A DNA stretch of 64,000 bases from an uncultured Pseudomonadota bacterium (GCA_902826775.1 CADEHE010000003.1:310001-374000); one strand, 5' to 3'. Shown: positions 18,077-28,440, counted from the stretch's first letter. Notes: a model not told the origin generated them from the letters alone. Program-made: numbers and translations.

Positions 18077-18097
18077 ATGATGCGCCCAACCGTGTGA
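18077..18097 (+). CDS. Six-codon leader ORF overlapping the glgB start (putative)
   Basis: Two adjacent ATG codons open a frame of six residues (MMRPTV) whose TGA stop overlaps the glgB start in the arrangement GTGTGACC. The glgB GTG itself has no clear Shine-Dalgarno. Translation of glgB could therefore depend on re-initiation from this mini-ORF. The alternative is that the ATGs are incidental. Confidence 0.3.
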   Translation: MMRPTV

Positions 18098-20283
18098 CCT
18101 TGGAAACGACGCAGCACGCCGCTGCCCCCTCTCGCTACGAGCGCCTACTACAAGGACGCGAATACGATCCGTACGGCGTACTCGGCCCCCACCGCGAGGG
18201 CAACGCATGGCTTGTGCGCGTATTTCTGCCCAGTGCGCAACACCTCTGGCTTGAAGCGGCATCCGGATTGGAGGCTTTTGTGCGCGAAGGTGCGGGCGGG
18301 TTATTCTCCTGCCGCCTGGCGAGCGAGCCGCCACGGGCGTATCGTCTGCGCATCGACAGCGGTGGTGTGGTGTACACGGCGCGCGATGCCTACGCGTTTC
18401 GGGTGAACCCGGATCCCGCGGATTTGTACCTGTTCAATCAAGGCACGCTGCTCGAGGCCTACCGCGCCTTCGGAGCGAGGGCGATGCATATCGACGGCGT
18501 ATCCGGCACTCGCTTCGCTGTCTGGGCGCCGAACGCCGAGCGCGTCAGCGTCGTGGGAGACTTCAATCAGTGGGACGGACGCGTGCATCCGATGCAATCG
18601 CAAGGCGCGAGCGGGGTATGGTGTTTGTTCATACCGGATGTCGGTGCTGGCGCTCTATACAAATTCGAGTTACGCGCACGCGATAGCGGCGCCGTATTTG
18701 TCAAGAGCGACCCCTTCGCCGCGGAGTATGAGGTAAGGCCCAGCACCGCCGCGAAAGTCTGTGCGGCCACTGAATATCGCTGGCAGGACCAAGCCTGGTT
18801 GCAAGCGCGCGCGCAATGGGCCTGGCAACGAGCGCCGATCAACATATACGAGATGCACGCCGGTTCATGGCGCCGGCACCCGGATGGGCGCGTTTACAGC
18901 TATACAGAACTCGCTGATGCGCTCATCCCTTACTTGCGCGATCTCGCCTACACCCACGTGGAGCTGCTGCCCATTACCGAGCACCCACTCGATGAGTCTT
19001 GGGGCTACCAGACGACCGGCTACTTTGCGCCGACCAGCCGCCATGGCACTCCAGCTGACTTTCGCGCCTTCGTCGATCGCTGCCATCAAGCCGGCATCGG
19101 GGTCATTCTGGACTGGGTGCCAGCGCATTTCCCGCGCGACGCTTTTGCTCTAGCTCACTTCGACGGGACGGCGCTGTTCGAGCACGAAGATCCGCGCCTC
19201 GGTTTGCACCAAGACTGGGGCACGCACATTTTCAACTACGCGCGCAACGAAGTGCGCAGTTTCTTGCTCTCGAGCGCCCACTATTGGCTGGCCGAATTTC
19301 ATTTGGACGGATTGCGGGTGGACGCGGTCGCATCGATGCTCTACCTGGATTACTCGCGCAAACCGGGCGAATGGGTTCCCAATCGGCACGGCGGGCGCGA
19401 AAACCTGGAAGCGATAGAGTTTCTGCGCGCGCTCAATGTGATGGTGCATGAGCGCTTCCCCGGAGCGTTAAGCATTGCCGAGGAGTCAACCGCCTGGCCC
19501 ATGGTGTCGCGCCCGACCTACCTCGGCGGCTTGGGTTTTTCGATGAAATGGAATATGGGTTGGATGAATGACACCTTGCGCTACATGGCACATGATCCGA
19601 TCTACCGCCGCTTTCATCACGATGCACTAACGTTCGGACAGCTGTACGCCTACACGGAGAATTTTGTACTGCCGTTCTCGCACGATGAAGTCGTGCACGG
19701 CAAACGCTCGCTAGTCGAGAAGATGCCGGGCGATGTATGGCAGCGCTTTGCCAATACGCGTTTGCTGCTGAGCTACCAGATGACCGTTCCAGGCAAGAAA
19801 CTCGCATTCATGGGCAACGAGTTGGGGCAAGGGCGCGAATGGGATGAGTCGCGGGAGCAAGATTGGTTCCTGCTGCTTTACCCTTATCAGCGCGGCGTGC
19901 AACAACTTTGCCGCGACCTCAACCGTTTGTATTGCGACACGCCGGCACTGCACGAGCTCGACTTCCAATCTGAGGGGTTCCAGTGGATCGACTGTCACGA
20001 CGCCGACCAATGCACGCTGAGCTTTCTGCGCCTTGCGCGTAACGGGTCGTTCGTCGTCGTGGTACTCAACTTCACCCCGGTGCCTCGCGTGGACTACCGC
20101 ATCGGCGTACCGTGCGGCGGACACTACAGCGAAATCTTCAATAGCGACTCCGCGTTCTATGCCGGCTCAAATCTCGGCAACGGTGCAGGACTTGAAGCCC
20201 AGCCGGAATCTTGGATGGGACGCACGCATTCGCTGCGTCTGACACTTCCCCCACTTGCAGCAATCATCTTGCAATCGCAATGA
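18094..20283 (+). CDS. glgB: 1,4-alpha-glucan branching enzyme
   Basis: A 729-residue GH13 branching enzyme, essentially the length of the E. coli protein. The N-terminal module opens [24 protein letters not shown]48-type domain follows ([20 protein letters not shown], near residue 130). In the barrel the catalytic nucleophile Asp is in [11 protein letters not shown], the acid Glu in SIAEEST, and the transition-state Asp in [10 protein letters not shown]. It cuts alpha-1,4 chains and rejoins them as alpha-1,6 branches. The GTG start at 18094 is chosen because no later Met precedes the conserved N-terminus. Its TGA overlaps the pgi ATG (ATGA). Confidence 0.97.
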   Translation: MTLETTQHAAAPSRYERLLQGREYDPYGVLGPHREGNAWLVRVFLPSAQHLWLEAASGLEAFVREGAGGLFSCRLASEPPRAYRLRIDSGGVVYTARDAYAFRVNPDPADLYLFNQGTLLEAYRAFGARAMHIDGVSGTRFAVWAPNAERVSVVGDFNQWDGRVHPMQSQGASGVWCLFIPDVGAGALYKFELRARDSGAVFVKSDPFAAEYEVRPSTAAKVCAATEYRWQDQAWLQARAQWAWQRAPINIYEMHAGSWRRHPDGRVYSYTELADALIPYLRDLAYTHVELLPITEHPLDESWGYQTTGYFAPTSRHGTPADFRAFVDRCHQAGIGVILDWVPAHFPRDAFALAHFDGTALFEHEDPRLGLHQDWGTHIFNYARNEVRSFLLSSAHYWLAEFHLDGLRVDAVASMLYLDYSRKPGEWVPNRHGGRENLEAIEFLRALNVMVHERFPGALSIAEESTAWPMVSRPTYLGGLGFSMKWNMGWMNDTLRYMAHDPIYRRFHHDALTFGQLYAYTENFVLPFSHDEVVHGKRSLVEKMPGDVWQRFANTRLLLSYQMTVPGKKLAFMGNELGQGREWDESREQDWFLLLYPYQRGVQQLCRDLNRLYCDTPALHELDFQSEGFQWIDCHDADQCTLSFLRLARNGSFVVVVLNFTPVPRVDYRIGVPCGGHYSEIFNSDSAFYAGSNLGNGAGLEAQPESWMGRTHSLRLTLPPLAAIILQSQ

Positions 20284-21917
20284 ACCAACTAACTCATTCA
20301 AGCGCTTGGCGCGCCCTGGCGAGACACAAAGAAGCAATGTCTTCCTTCGATATGCGCGCGGAGTTCGCGCGAGACGCGGATCGCGCACAGCGCTATCGCT
20401 GCGAAGCTGCTGGGCTCGTATTGGATTACTCGAAAAATCTGATTTCGGACGAAACCCTCCAATTGCTTGAGGCGCTGGCGCGACAGGAAGGCGTCGGCAC
20501 AGCGGTTGAGCACATGTTCGCCGGCGAAAAGATCAACAACACCGAACAGCGCCCAGCATTACACGTCGCGTTGCGCAATCGATCGAATACTCCGGTTGTC
20601 GTTGAAGGCGCCGACGTCATGCCGCTAGTCAACGCTGTGCTGAAGCGGGTCGGCGCATTCGTGCAGCGGGTGCACGATGGCACGTGGCGCGGGCATACCG
20701 GTGCACGCATCACCGACATCGTCAACCTCGGCATCGGCGGTTCCGATCTCGGTCCCGCCATGGTATGCACGGCGCTGCGGCCTTACGCGCGCCATGGGGT
20801 GCGCGCGCATTTTGTGTCGAACGTCGATGCGACGCATTTGCGAGAGACGCTAGCTGACCTGGATTGGCGCTCGACACTTTTCATCATCGCATCCAAGACC
20901 TTTTCCACCGAGGAAACGCTAACCAATGCGAATAGCGCACGTTCTTGGATCACGCAGCAGGCGGCTTCAGATGCCGCCGTTGCGCGTCATTTCGTGGCGG
21001 TCTCCACGAATGCCAAACTGGTGGCAGAGTTCGGCATCGACACCGACAATATGTTCGAGTTTTGGGATTGGGTCGGTGGCCGCTACTCGCTCTGGAGTGC
21101 AATCGGGTTACCGATTGCCCTGAGCATTGGCTTCGACGATTTCATCAAGCTCCTCAGTGGAGCGCACGCGATGGATCAGCATTTCCGCACCGCCCCCCTG
21201 CATCAGAACATGCCCGTGTTGCACGCGCTGCTGGGGGTGTGGTACCGGAACTTTTGGGGCACCTCGACCTACGCGATCTTGCCCTACGCGCAGGCGCTTG
21301 CACGCCTGCCCGCACACTTGCAACAGCTGGAAATGGAGAGCAACGGCAAAAGCGTTGATCGCCAGGGTCGGCGCATCGATTACGCCACAGCCCCAATCGT
21401 GTGGGGTGAGCCCGGTACGAACGGCCAACACGCATTTTACCAACTGATCCATCAGGGCACCGAACTCATCCCATTGGACTTTATCGTCGCGTTACATTCG
21501 CACTACGACGCCGCTCATCATCAGCGCCTCGTCACTAACTGCATCGCGCAGGCAGAAGCGCTGCTGGTCGGCAAATCCACGCAAGCGGCGCGGGCGGAAC
21601 TGCTTGCAACGGCAGGCGCGCACAAGGATGCAGAGGCACTGTCGCAGCACAAGACCTTTTTGGGCAACAAACCGAGTAACACGATTTTGCTGCCCGCCAT
21701 CGATCCGCACCATGTCGGCGCATTAGTGGCTCTATACGAACACAAGGTATTCGTGCAGGGGGTGATCTGGAACATAAACTCGTTTGATCAGTGGGGCGTC
21801 GAACTGGGCAAGACTCTGGCGAAAGCGATTCTGCCTGCGATCCTCGGCCAGTCGCTCAAATCACCGCACGACAGCTCGACAGTGGCGCTCATTCATGCAG
21901 TCACGTCGTCGAAGTGA
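20280..21917 (+). CDS. pgi: Glucose-6-phosphate isomerase
   Basis: A 545-residue cytoplasmic enzyme interconverting glucose-6-phosphate and fructose-6-phosphate. Sugar-phosphate binding motifs are [13 protein letters not shown] (about residue 150) and [11 protein letters not shown] (about 205). The catalytic Glu is in a [15 protein letters not shown] to ESNGKS context, and the C-terminal [11 protein letters not shown] signature is present. The start is the ATG at 20280, overlapping the glgB stop, so the two are translationally coupled. Placement in the glycogen locus links glycogen flux to glycolysis and gluconeogenesis. Confidence 0.97.
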   Translation: MNQLTHSSAWRALARHKEAMSSFDMRAEFARDADRAQRYRCEAAGLVLDYSKNLISDETLQLLEALARQEGVGTAVEHMFAGEKINNTEQRPALHVALRNRSNTPVVVEGADVMPLVNAVLKRVGAFVQRVHDGTWRGHTGARITDIVNLGIGGSDLGPAMVCTALRPYARHGVRAHFVSNVDATHLRETLADLDWRSTLFIIASKTFSTEETLTNANSARSWITQQAASDAAVARHFVAVSTNAKLVAEFGIDTDNMFEFWDWVGGRYSLWSAIGLPIALSIGFDDFIKLLSGAHAMDQHFRTAPLHQNMPVLHALLGVWYRNFWGTSTYAILPYAQALARLPAHLQQLEMESNGKSVDRQGRRIDYATAPIVWGEPGTNGQHAFYQLIHQGTELIPLDFIVALHSHYDAAHHQRLVTNCIAQAEALLVGKSTQAARAELLATAGAHKDAEALSQHKTFLGNKPSNTILLPAIDPHHVGALVALYEHKVFVQGVIWNINSFDQWGVELGKTLAKAILPAILGQSLKSPHDSSTVALIHAVTSSK

Positions 21918-21998
21918 GTCTTTAGTACGTTGACATGATGGCAACGGACGGCTGCATGTCCTATATAGGAAGTGCGGCTGTCGAACGTGCAGTCGTTT

Positions 21999-22049
21999 CT
22001 TAATAAATATATTTAACTCACTGTTTAATATAATAATATTAGCGAATTT
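21999..22049 (+). promoter_or_regulatory. AT-rich promoter region before the kinase-like gene
   Basis: The gap after pgi holds a markedly AT-rich stretch (TTAATAAATATATTTAAC and then TTTAATATAATAATATTAG) in otherwise GC-rich sequence. It includes a perfect TATAAT at 22029-22034, 16 bases before the GTG start. No good -35 hexamer is present at the right spacing. It may work through an UP-element or an activator. Confidence 0.4.
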
Positions 22050-23606
22050 GTGGATAAACTCGAACCAACTTTAGCCAACCTGGAAGTCGCGCCTGCCAGC
22101 GGTGCGCTTGCGAATTCCGAGAATCAACATCCGGATCTCAACCGCCTCCTGATGCGCAAACTTCCGTTCGACATCGCGGGTCAATCGGTGCTGCTGCTTA
22201 TTGCTGCCGCGCTGGTCTATCGCCATGCCAGCGCCGCGGCCTTCTGGACTTGGCTGGGTCTGGCGGCAGCGGTACAAGGCGCCCGCTTCGTGCTCGCTTC
22301 GACATGGCGACGCAACGAGCTTCATCCCGATCCTGGCCTAGCTCTGTTGACGCTAACCTCCCTCGGGACTGGCTTAGCGTGGGGCGCGTTGGCGTTGGCG
22401 CCGCTCTACGTCAGCACTAATGTGCCGGTGCAAACCATGCTGATGTGGACCGTTGCGGCTGCAGTTATTTGGTTCGCCAGTACCCAGGCTGCGCGCGCGC
22501 TGCCGTTTGCGGCGTTCGCTGCAGCCGCCATTGGGCTTTGGCTTATGAAGATACCCGGGATCGGCGCGAACAGCCCCGGCGCGTGGATCCAACCGGAACG
22601 CGCAAATCTCATTGCATTGGCTCTTTTCGTTGCATTTTCTGCGCTCGGCATTGTCGTCTACGCCTTTCAGCGCCAAGCCGAAAACCGCCGCTTGCGCGCA
22701 GAAGCGGAGGTCGAACCGTTAAATGAGGATCGTGCCATGCTGGCGATGCGCGTTACCGAACTCAGCAGCGCGCTGCGTGACCACACTATTCCCGCAGAAA
22801 TTGCGCCGCACGCTGCGCCCCGAGATGTAACCCTAGACCAAGACAGCGCCCGCATAGAACCTCAACCCTACAGCACGCAAGCCTCGCGCGTCATCGGCAG
22901 CATCGACAACATGCTGACAATGAACCAGATGAGCTCCGGATCCTTGCCGAGCGCGAAGCAGCGCATCAGTTTGCGCACTATGCTGGAACAGTTGCTGCAA
23001 CCGCACCTCAAGCAAGCACAAGACAAGCGCTTGCGCTTGCGCTGTGTGCTGCACGCTGGCGTGCCGCTGGAGGTGATCGCCGATCAAGGCAAGCTCGAGC
23101 ATATCCTGACCAATCTGATCAGCAATGCCATCAACTTCACCCTTCGCGGCGAGGTCGTTCTATCAGTGCGGCGCGCCGATGAGGGCAAGAATTCCAGTCT
23201 GAGTTTCGAAGTCGCAGATACCGGCCCAGGCATGCGTGCCGAAGATTTGAAGCGCGTGTTCGAACCCTATTTCCAGGTTAGCGCGCGCGATCCTGTGACG
23301 TTTGCTGGCTTGGGTCTCGGATTGACTGTCGCTCAACGCCTGGCACGCTTGTTAGGCGGTGAGATATCTGTAGAAAGCCAGCCGGGCAAAGGCACCGTGT
23401 GCTTGCTGTTATTGCCCGTAGACTCGCCGAGCGACGCGGCGACGCGCGTCAAAACCACGGAAGAACTTTCCCTTGCCGATGCGCCGGCATCTGGGCGAGG
23501 TGCCACGATCACGCGTCTGCCTGCCGCCAATGACGCGTTCAGCGCCCGGGGCGATGGCTTTCATCGGCGGCAAGAACCGGTGTACGCTTCGCGCCCCGAG
23601 CGCTAA
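22050..23606 (+). CDS. Membrane histidine-kinase-like protein with degenerate phosphoacceptor region
   Basis: A 518-residue protein starting at GTG. Residues about 38-215 contain about six hydrophobic segments. A charged linker follows, then an ATPase domain with N-box LTNLISNAINF, G1 DTGPGM, F-box VFEPYFQV and G2 GLGLGLTVAQRLARLLGG. Just before the ATPase, the segment RVIGSIDNMLTMNQMSSGSL matches only the second dimerisation helix. I find no H-E/N-x-x-x-P phosphoacceptor box. It also has no receiver domain, and no response regulator is adjacent. It lies between pgi and glgA, so it may sense carbon or energy state, possibly as a kinase-like ATP-binding regulator or phosphatase. Confidence 0.8.
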   Translation: MDKLEPTLANLEVAPASGALANSENQHPDLNRLLMRKLPFDIAGQSVLLLIAAALVYRHASAAAFWTWLGLAAAVQGARFVLASTWRRNELHPDPGLALLTLTSLGTGLAWGALALAPLYVSTNVPVQTMLMWTVAAAVIWFASTQAARALPFAAFAAAAIGLWLMKIPGIGANSPGAWIQPERANLIALALFVAFSALGIVVYAFQRQAENRRLRAEAEVEPLNEDRAMLAMRVTELSSALRDHTIPAEIAPHAAPRDVTLDQDSARIEPQPYSTQASRVIGSIDNMLTMNQMSSGSLPSAKQRISLRTMLEQLLQPHLKQAQDKRLRLRCVLHAGVPLEVIADQGKLEHILTNLISNAINFTLRGEVVLSVRRADEGKNSSLSFEVADTGPGMRAEDLKRVFEPYFQVSARDPVTFAGLGLGLTVAQRLARLLGGEISVESQPGKGTVCLLLLPVDSPSDAATRVKTTEELSLADAPASGRGATITRLPAANDAFSARGDGFHRRQEPVYASRPER

Positions 23607-23739
23607 GTAGCAAGATCTCTCGCAGCTGTGAGGTCAGCGCGTGCAGCGCCGCGCCCGACCTCACCCCAAGCCCTGTGTCCGCGCCCAAACGCGTTTACAC
23701 TTCGACGTTTTCAACCGTCGGAAATGAAACACAGCGCGT

Positions 23740-25191
23740 ATGCGTGTTCTTTTTGCCGTCAGTGAAGTACACCCTTACGTCAAGACAGGCGGTTTGGCTG
23801 ACGTAGCCGCAGCCCTACCCCAAGCTCTCAGCGCGCTTGGCCTAGACGTACGCCTGCTCTTGCCAGGCTATCCCAGCGTCCTTAAAGGTTGCCGCGACCT
23901 TGGGCTCATTGCGAGCTTGGATGGCGTCGGCGCGTTGCCGCCTTGCCGTTTGCTGTTGGGTTTTGCCAAACTTCTCGGTGTGCCCGCACTGGTTATCGAT
24001 TGCCCGGTGCTTTTCCGGCGTGAGGGCGGTCCGTACCATGACCCCTACGGCACGGATTGGAACGACAATCACCTTCGCTTTGGCTTGCTCAGCCACGTCG
24101 CGGCGCTGCTGGCCAGCGATCGCACTCCGATTGCGTGGGTGCCGCAGATATTGCACTGCAACGATTGGCAAACGGGACTGGCGCCCGCTTACCTGCACTA
24201 TCACGAAGGCAAACGCGCTGCGAGCATCATCACTATTCACAATCTGGCCTATCAAGGCATTTTCCCTCCATCCACGCTTGCGGCGCTGGCGTTGCCCCCA
24301 CGCGCGTACGCGATCGATGGGGTCGAATACTACGGCAATGTTTCTTTTCTTAAGGCTGGAGTTTATTTCGCAGACCGCATTACCACTGTCAGTCCAACCT
24401 ACGCAAAGGAGATTCAAACAGCGGCGCTGGGTTTCGGCTTGCAGGGACTGCTTACGGCGCGCGCACATGAGCTTGTCGGCATACTCAACGGCATCGATAC
24501 AGTCGCATGGAACCCACTAAGCGACAAACATCTGGCGCGCAACTACGACGCAAGCAGTATCGATGCGAAACAAGCCAACACGGCAGAACTGCGTCGGCGC
24601 GTCGGGCTCGAACCGCGCAGCAATGCCATGCTTATCGGCATCATCAGCCGGCTCACGCATCAAAAAGGTCTCGATGTGGTGTTGCAGGCATTGCCACGGA
24701 TTCTTGCGTTGCCGGCGCAGATCTGCGTGCTGGGATCCGGCGATCCGGCACTTGAGCAAGCATGGCGTCAGGCGGCCAGCGAGCACTCTGGCCAGGTCGC
24801 TGCGATCATCGGGTTCGACGAGGCGTTGTCGCATTTGGTGGAAGCGGGGGCGAACGCCTTCCTCATGCCTTCCCGCTTCGAGCCGTGCGGCCTGAATCAG
24901 ATGTACAGCCAGCGCTACGGCACTTTACCAATTGTGCACGCTACCGGGGGTTTGGCCGACTCCGTGGTGGGCGCGATCCCAGCGAGTCTTGCCGCCGGGA
25001 CCGCCACCGGTTTTGCGTTCACCCCGTTGACCGAGGCCGCCATGATTGAGTGTCTGCACGCCGCGTGCGCGCTGTGGAATCAGCCCGAACTCTGGCGCGA
25101 GGTGCAGTTGCAAGCGATGGCTCGAGATTCGAGTTGGCGCGCCAGCGCTATAATGTACTACCAAGTCTATAAGTCTTTAACAGAGCATTGA
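23740..25191 (+). CDS. glgA: Glycogen synthase (ADP-glucose)
   Basis: A 483-residue GT5 enzyme. The ADP-glucose binding motif KTGGLADV is at residues 15-22 in MRVLFAVSEVHPYVKTGG. The C-terminal GT-B domain shows ISRLTHQKGLDVV (about residue 301) and the signature FLMPSRFEPCGLNQMYSQRY near residue 374. It adds glucose from ADP-glucose to alpha-1,4 chains in the cytoplasm. The gene is monocistronic and convergent with the phosphorylase gene. Confidence 0.97.
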   Translation: MRVLFAVSEVHPYVKTGGLADVAAALPQALSALGLDVRLLLPGYPSVLKGCRDLGLIASLDGVGALPPCRLLLGFAKLLGVPALVIDCPVLFRREGGPYHDPYGTDWNDNHLRFGLLSHVAALLASDRTPIAWVPQILHCNDWQTGLAPAYLHYHEGKRAASIITIHNLAYQGIFPPSTLAALALPPRAYAIDGVEYYGNVSFLKAGVYFADRITTVSPTYAKEIQTAALGFGLQGLLTARAHELVGILNGIDTVAWNPLSDKHLARNYDASSIDAKQANTAELRRRVGLEPRSNAMLIGIISRLTHQKGLDVVLQALPRILALPAQICVLGSGDPALEQAWRQAASEHSGQVAAIIGFDEALSHLVEAGANAFLMPSRFEPCGLNQMYSQRYGTLPIVHATGGLADSVVGAIPASLAAGTATGFAFTPLTEAAMIECLHAACALWNQPELWREVQLQAMARDSSWRASAIMYYQVYKSLTEH

Positions 25192-25228
25192 TAAAGCCTA
25201 ACAGCGCACTCTGTGCATAGTATACGCT

Positions 25229-27784
25229 CTACAGCCAGACCATTAGCCCCATTTCGAGCGGATGCGTGAGCAAGTCGTGGTAAGGGAACACCCGTACCCG
25301 GTAGCCTAGCCGCCCGCAGACTTGCGGCGCCAGTTCGAGCGTAAAGCTGTGCTCAGCACCGTGCATGTGTCCAGCGAAACGAAAATGCGCGGCCTGAATT
25401 GGCGCTTTGCTCTTGATTGAGCCGCGGTTGAGCAAGAGCTCGACGGTCACATCTTCGGCTTTCAAGCCGTTCAGATTCACTGCCACTTCCAGTTGAACTG
25501 TATCGCCAAACGCCATGCGCTGCGCTGTGTCACCCACGCGACGCACCTTGACGCCGTCCCAGGCGGCTCGGACTTTTGCTTTCCAACTCGACAAAGCGCG
25601 CGCGTGGAAATAATCGTTCTCGTAGAACTTCTTTCCTTGGCGTGAGGCCGGAGCGTAGAAGCGCTCCACATACTCGCGCACCATGCGCTCCGAACTGAAA
25701 CGCGGCATTAAGCTGGCGATTGAGTGCTTCGCGACGCGCACCCACGCCTCGGAGTAGCCGAGCTTGTTGTTTCGGTCGTAGTAAAGCGGCACTACCTGGT
25801 CTTCCAGGATCTCGCACAAGCTCATCGCCTCTTCGCGATTGCGCTTGTACTCCTCCATGCCTTCCGGCGCAGGCTGTATCGCCCAGCCATTCTTGCCGTT
25901 GTAGCCTTCGCCCCACCAGCCGTCCAAAACACTCAAATTGGGCACACCATTGATGCCCGCCTTCATCCCGGAGGTGCCGCTCGCCTCGAGCGGATATGTC
26001 GGCGTATTAAGCCAAACATCCACACCCGAAACCAGACGCCGCGCCAAGCTAAGGTCGTACCCCTCCAGCAACAACACCTTGCTCTCGAACTCCGCGCTGC
26101 GCGCGATGTGCGCGATAGCGCGAATCAAATCTTGTCCGGGACGATCCGCCGGGTGCGCCTTGCCGGCAAAGATGAACAGAACCGGGCGCTCGGCCTCGTT
26201 GACAATTCTGCGCAGCCAGTCGGTATTCTCGAACAGCAAAGTGGCACGCTTGTAAGATGCAAAGCGCCGCGCGAATCCAATCGTCAATACGTTCGGGTTC
26301 AATGGATCGGCATAACGCAACAGCCGCTCGAGGTGAGAAGCGCTGCCGAAATTGTGAAAGTGCTGCGTTGACAAACGGCGCTGAACCGTTCGCAGCATTT
26401 GCGCCTTCAAGGTTTGCCGCACGGTCCAAAACACGTGATCCGGAATTTCTTCTATGCGCAGCCAAAATTCCGTGTCGGTGAGCCGATGGCGCCATTCATG
26501 GCCTAGGTAGCGGTCAAAGATCTCGCTCCACTCGTGGGCTAAAAAAGTGGGCACGTGCACGCCATTGGTGACATACGAGAGCGGATTGTCGTCCGCATCG
26601 ATTTGCGGCCAAAGGTGGGAGCAAATGCGAGCGGAAACCGATCCGTGGATTTTGCTCACCCCGTTCTGAAAACGCGAACCGCGAATCGCCAGTGCCGTCA
26701 TATTGAAGTCGCCCTGGCCACCTTGCCGCCCTAGCTGCATGACCCAATCAGGATCGACGGCCACATCATGGCAAAGAGGTTGCAAATACGGCAACAGCAT
26801 ATCAACGGCAAAATGGTCGTGCCCGGCTGGCACGGGTGTGTGAGTCGTGAACACCGTGTTCGCGGCAACTGCCTCGAGGGCAGTGGAGAAATCCAGGCCA
26901 TGCTTCATCAGCTTGCGCACGCGCGAGAGCACCAAAAAGGCGGCATGCCCTTCATTGATATGCCACGCCGTCGGCTTTAGTCCAAGCGCACTCAACATAC
27001 GAACGCCACCCACGCCCAGCACCAATTCTTGCTTGACGCGCATTTCGCGATCACCGCCATAGAGTTGATGAGTGATATCGCGATCGGCGTCGGCGTTCGC
27101 TTCAACATCGGTGTCCAACAAGTACAGCGCAACGTGCCCGATCTTGGCGCGCCAGACCTTCGCGTGTACCACACGCCCAGGCAACTCGATTGGCACCAAC
27201 AGATCCTTACCCTCCTCACCGAAGCAAGGCGTTACCGGCAGACTATCGAAATCCGAATCGGTATAGTGGGCGATCTGATTGCCGTCGGCGTCGATGCGCT
27301 GATGGAAATAGCCTTGACGGTAGAGCAGCCCGACTGCGACAAAAGGCAAGCGCAGATCCGAAGCGGCCTTGCAATGATCGCCAGCCAAGATGCCAAGTCC
27401 GCCGGAATAAATCGGAAAGCTTTCGTGAAAACCAAACTCGGCGCAGAAGTATGCAACCAGGTCATGGCTGCGCAGCAATCCTGTCGCGCTCGCCTGCGTG
27501 CCTTCACCATGATAAGTATCATAGGCGGAGAGCACTTGGTTATAGAGCGCGAGAAAAACCACATCGCTCGCGGCATCGACCAAGCGCTGTTCGTCAACGC
27601 GCCGTAAAAACTCACGCGGCGCGTTGCCAGTCACCTGCCACAAGACGCGATCAAGCCGCGAGAACAAGGTGCGCGTTGGACGGTGCCAACTGTACCAAAG
27701 GTCCCCAGCCAGCTCGTCGAGGCGAACGAGTCGGGGCGGGATTTTCGGATTGACTTCCAGTTTGTATACAGTGCCAGAACTCAT
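25229..27784 (-). CDS. glgP: Alpha-glucan (glycogen) phosphorylase, DUF3417-containing type
   Basis: An 851-residue GT35 phosphorylase of the branch with an N-terminal DUF3417 domain (LAGDLWYSWHRPTRTLFSRL near residue 26). The C-terminal PLP-binding segment reads EASGTSGMKAGINGVPNLSV, with the Lys of SGMKA as the predicted Schiff-base residue. Substrate-binding stretches such as YCAEFGFHESFPIYSGGLG-type sequence are present (FCAEFGFHE, about residue 112). It releases glucose-1-phosphate from glycogen or maltodextrin. This group is shorter and differs from E. coli GlgP/MalP but is common alongside GH57 glucanotransferases. It converges on glgA and lies 13 bases downstream of orn. Confidence 0.93.
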   Translation of the reverse strand: MSSGTVYKLEVNPKIPPRLVRLDELAGDLWYSWHRPTRTLFSRLDRVLWQVTGNAPREFLRRVDEQRLVDAASDVVFLALYNQVLSAYDTYHGEGTQASATGLLRSHDLVAYFCAEFGFHESFPIYSGGLGILAGDHCKAASDLRLPFVAVGLLYRQGYFHQRIDADGNQIAHYTDSDFDSLPVTPCFGEEGKDLLVPIELPGRVVHAKVWRAKIGHVALYLLDTDVEANADADRDITHQLYGGDREMRVKQELVLGVGGVRMLSALGLKPTAWHINEGHAAFLVLSRVRKLMKHGLDFSTALEAVAANTVFTTHTPVPAGHDHFAVDMLLPYLQPLCHDVAVDPDWVMQLGRQGGQGDFNMTALAIRGSRFQNGVSKIHGSVSARICSHLWPQIDADDNPLSYVTNGVHVPTFLAHEWSEIFDRYLGHEWRHRLTDTEFWLRIEEIPDHVFWTVRQTLKAQMLRTVQRRLSTQHFHNFGSASHLERLLRYADPLNPNVLTIGFARRFASYKRATLLFENTDWLRRIVNEAERPVLFIFAGKAHPADRPGQDLIRAIAHIARSAEFESKVLLLEGYDLSLARRLVSGVDVWLNTPTYPLEASGTSGMKAGINGVPNLSVLDGWWGEGYNGKNGWAIQPAPEGMEEYKRNREEAMSLCEILEDQVVPLYYDRNNKLGYSEAWVRVAKHSIASLMPRFSSERMVREYVERFYAPASRQGKKFYENDYFHARALSSWKAKVRAAWDGVKVRRVGDTAQRMAFGDTVQLEVAVNLNGLKAEDVTVELLLNRGSIKSKAPIQAAHFRFAGHMHGAEHSFTLELAPQVCGRLGYRVRVFPYHDLLTHPLEMGLMVWL

Positions 27785-27797
27785 CGCTGCAAATCCA

Positions 27798-28343
27798 TCA
27801 AGCTTTCAAAAAATGCTGGCGGTAGTAGCGCAGCTCATTGATCGATTCGTATACATCGGCGAGCGCCTCGTGCTTGCCATCCTTCTTGAAGCCGCCGTAA
27901 ATATCTGGGCGCCAACGCTTGGCGAGTTCCTTTAACGTGCTAACGTCCAAATTGCGGTAGTGAAAATGCGCCTCCAACTCGGGCATGTATTGCACCAAGA
28001 AACGCCGGTCTTGGTGCACCGAGTTGCCGCACAACGGCGATTGCCCGGTTGCCACGAGCGGGCGCAAAAACTCAAGCATAAGCGATTGCGCGGCTTCTTC
28101 ATTCAATGTCGACTCCGCCACGCGCTGCACCAATCCGGAGCGGGCGTGCGTCGACTTATTCCAGCTGTCCATCGCCTCCAGCACGGCCGCCGGCTGATGG
28201 ACAACCAAAATCGGCGCCTCCGCGACAGTATTGAGCTCGTTGTCGGTCACCACAACAGCGAGTTCCAGAATTCGGTCTGAATTTGGGTTGAGGCCGCTCA
28301 TTTCCATATCGACCCAAATTAACCGCTCGTTGGCTTGTGCCAT
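27798..28343 (-). CDS. orn: Oligoribonuclease
   Basis: A 181-residue DEDDh 3'-5' exonuclease that degrades di- to pentaribonucleotides, including pGpG from c-di-GMP turnover. DEDD residues are visible in [13 protein letters not shown] (Asp12, Glu14), [13 protein letters not shown] and [15 protein letters not shown]. Length matches the family. The start ATG at 28343 has no clear Shine-Dalgarno. A 23-codon ORF with a near-perfect Shine-Dalgarno ends 12 bases upstream and may couple translation. Divergent from the M48 protease gene. Confidence 0.97.
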   Translation of the reverse strand: MAQANERLIWVDMEMSGLNPNSDRILELAVVVTDNELNTVAEAPILVVHQPAAVLEAMDSWNKSTHARSGLVQRVAESTLNEEAAQSLMLEFLRPLVATGQSPLCGNSVHQDRRFLVQYMPELEAHFHYRNLDVSTLKELAKRWRPDIYGGFKKDGKHEALADVYESINELRYYRQHFLKA

Positions 28344-28355
28344 AATTTACAAGGT

Positions 28356-28427
28356 TTACAAAGTGAAAATGAACATTATTCGAACGTGGCTGTCATCATA
28401 GCACCACGCTTTAACTCTTAGCTCCAT
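28356..28427 (-). CDS. Putative 23-residue small ORF upstream of orn
   Basis: On the minus strand TAAGGAGGTG, a nearly full complement of the 16S 3' end, lies six bases before an ATG at 28427. The ATG opens MELRVKAWCYDDSHVR and ends after FIFTL at a TAA (28356-28358). The ORF finishes 12 bases before the orn start, which has no ribosome site of its own. It could be a small protein, a leader peptide or a coupling cistron. The same bases read on the plus strand give an anti-Shine-Dalgarno-like CACCTCCTT just before the M48 gene. Confidence 0.45.
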   Translation of the reverse strand: MELRVKAWCYDDSHVRIMFIFTL

Positions 28428-28440
28428 CTAGCACCTCCTT

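Noticed and set aside
16655..18097. 480-codon open frame on the plus strand opposite glgC
   Set aside because: It mirrors glgC codon by codon in an antisense frame, has no domain I can recognise, and glgC is certain. Only its last six codons could matter, as the glgB leader.
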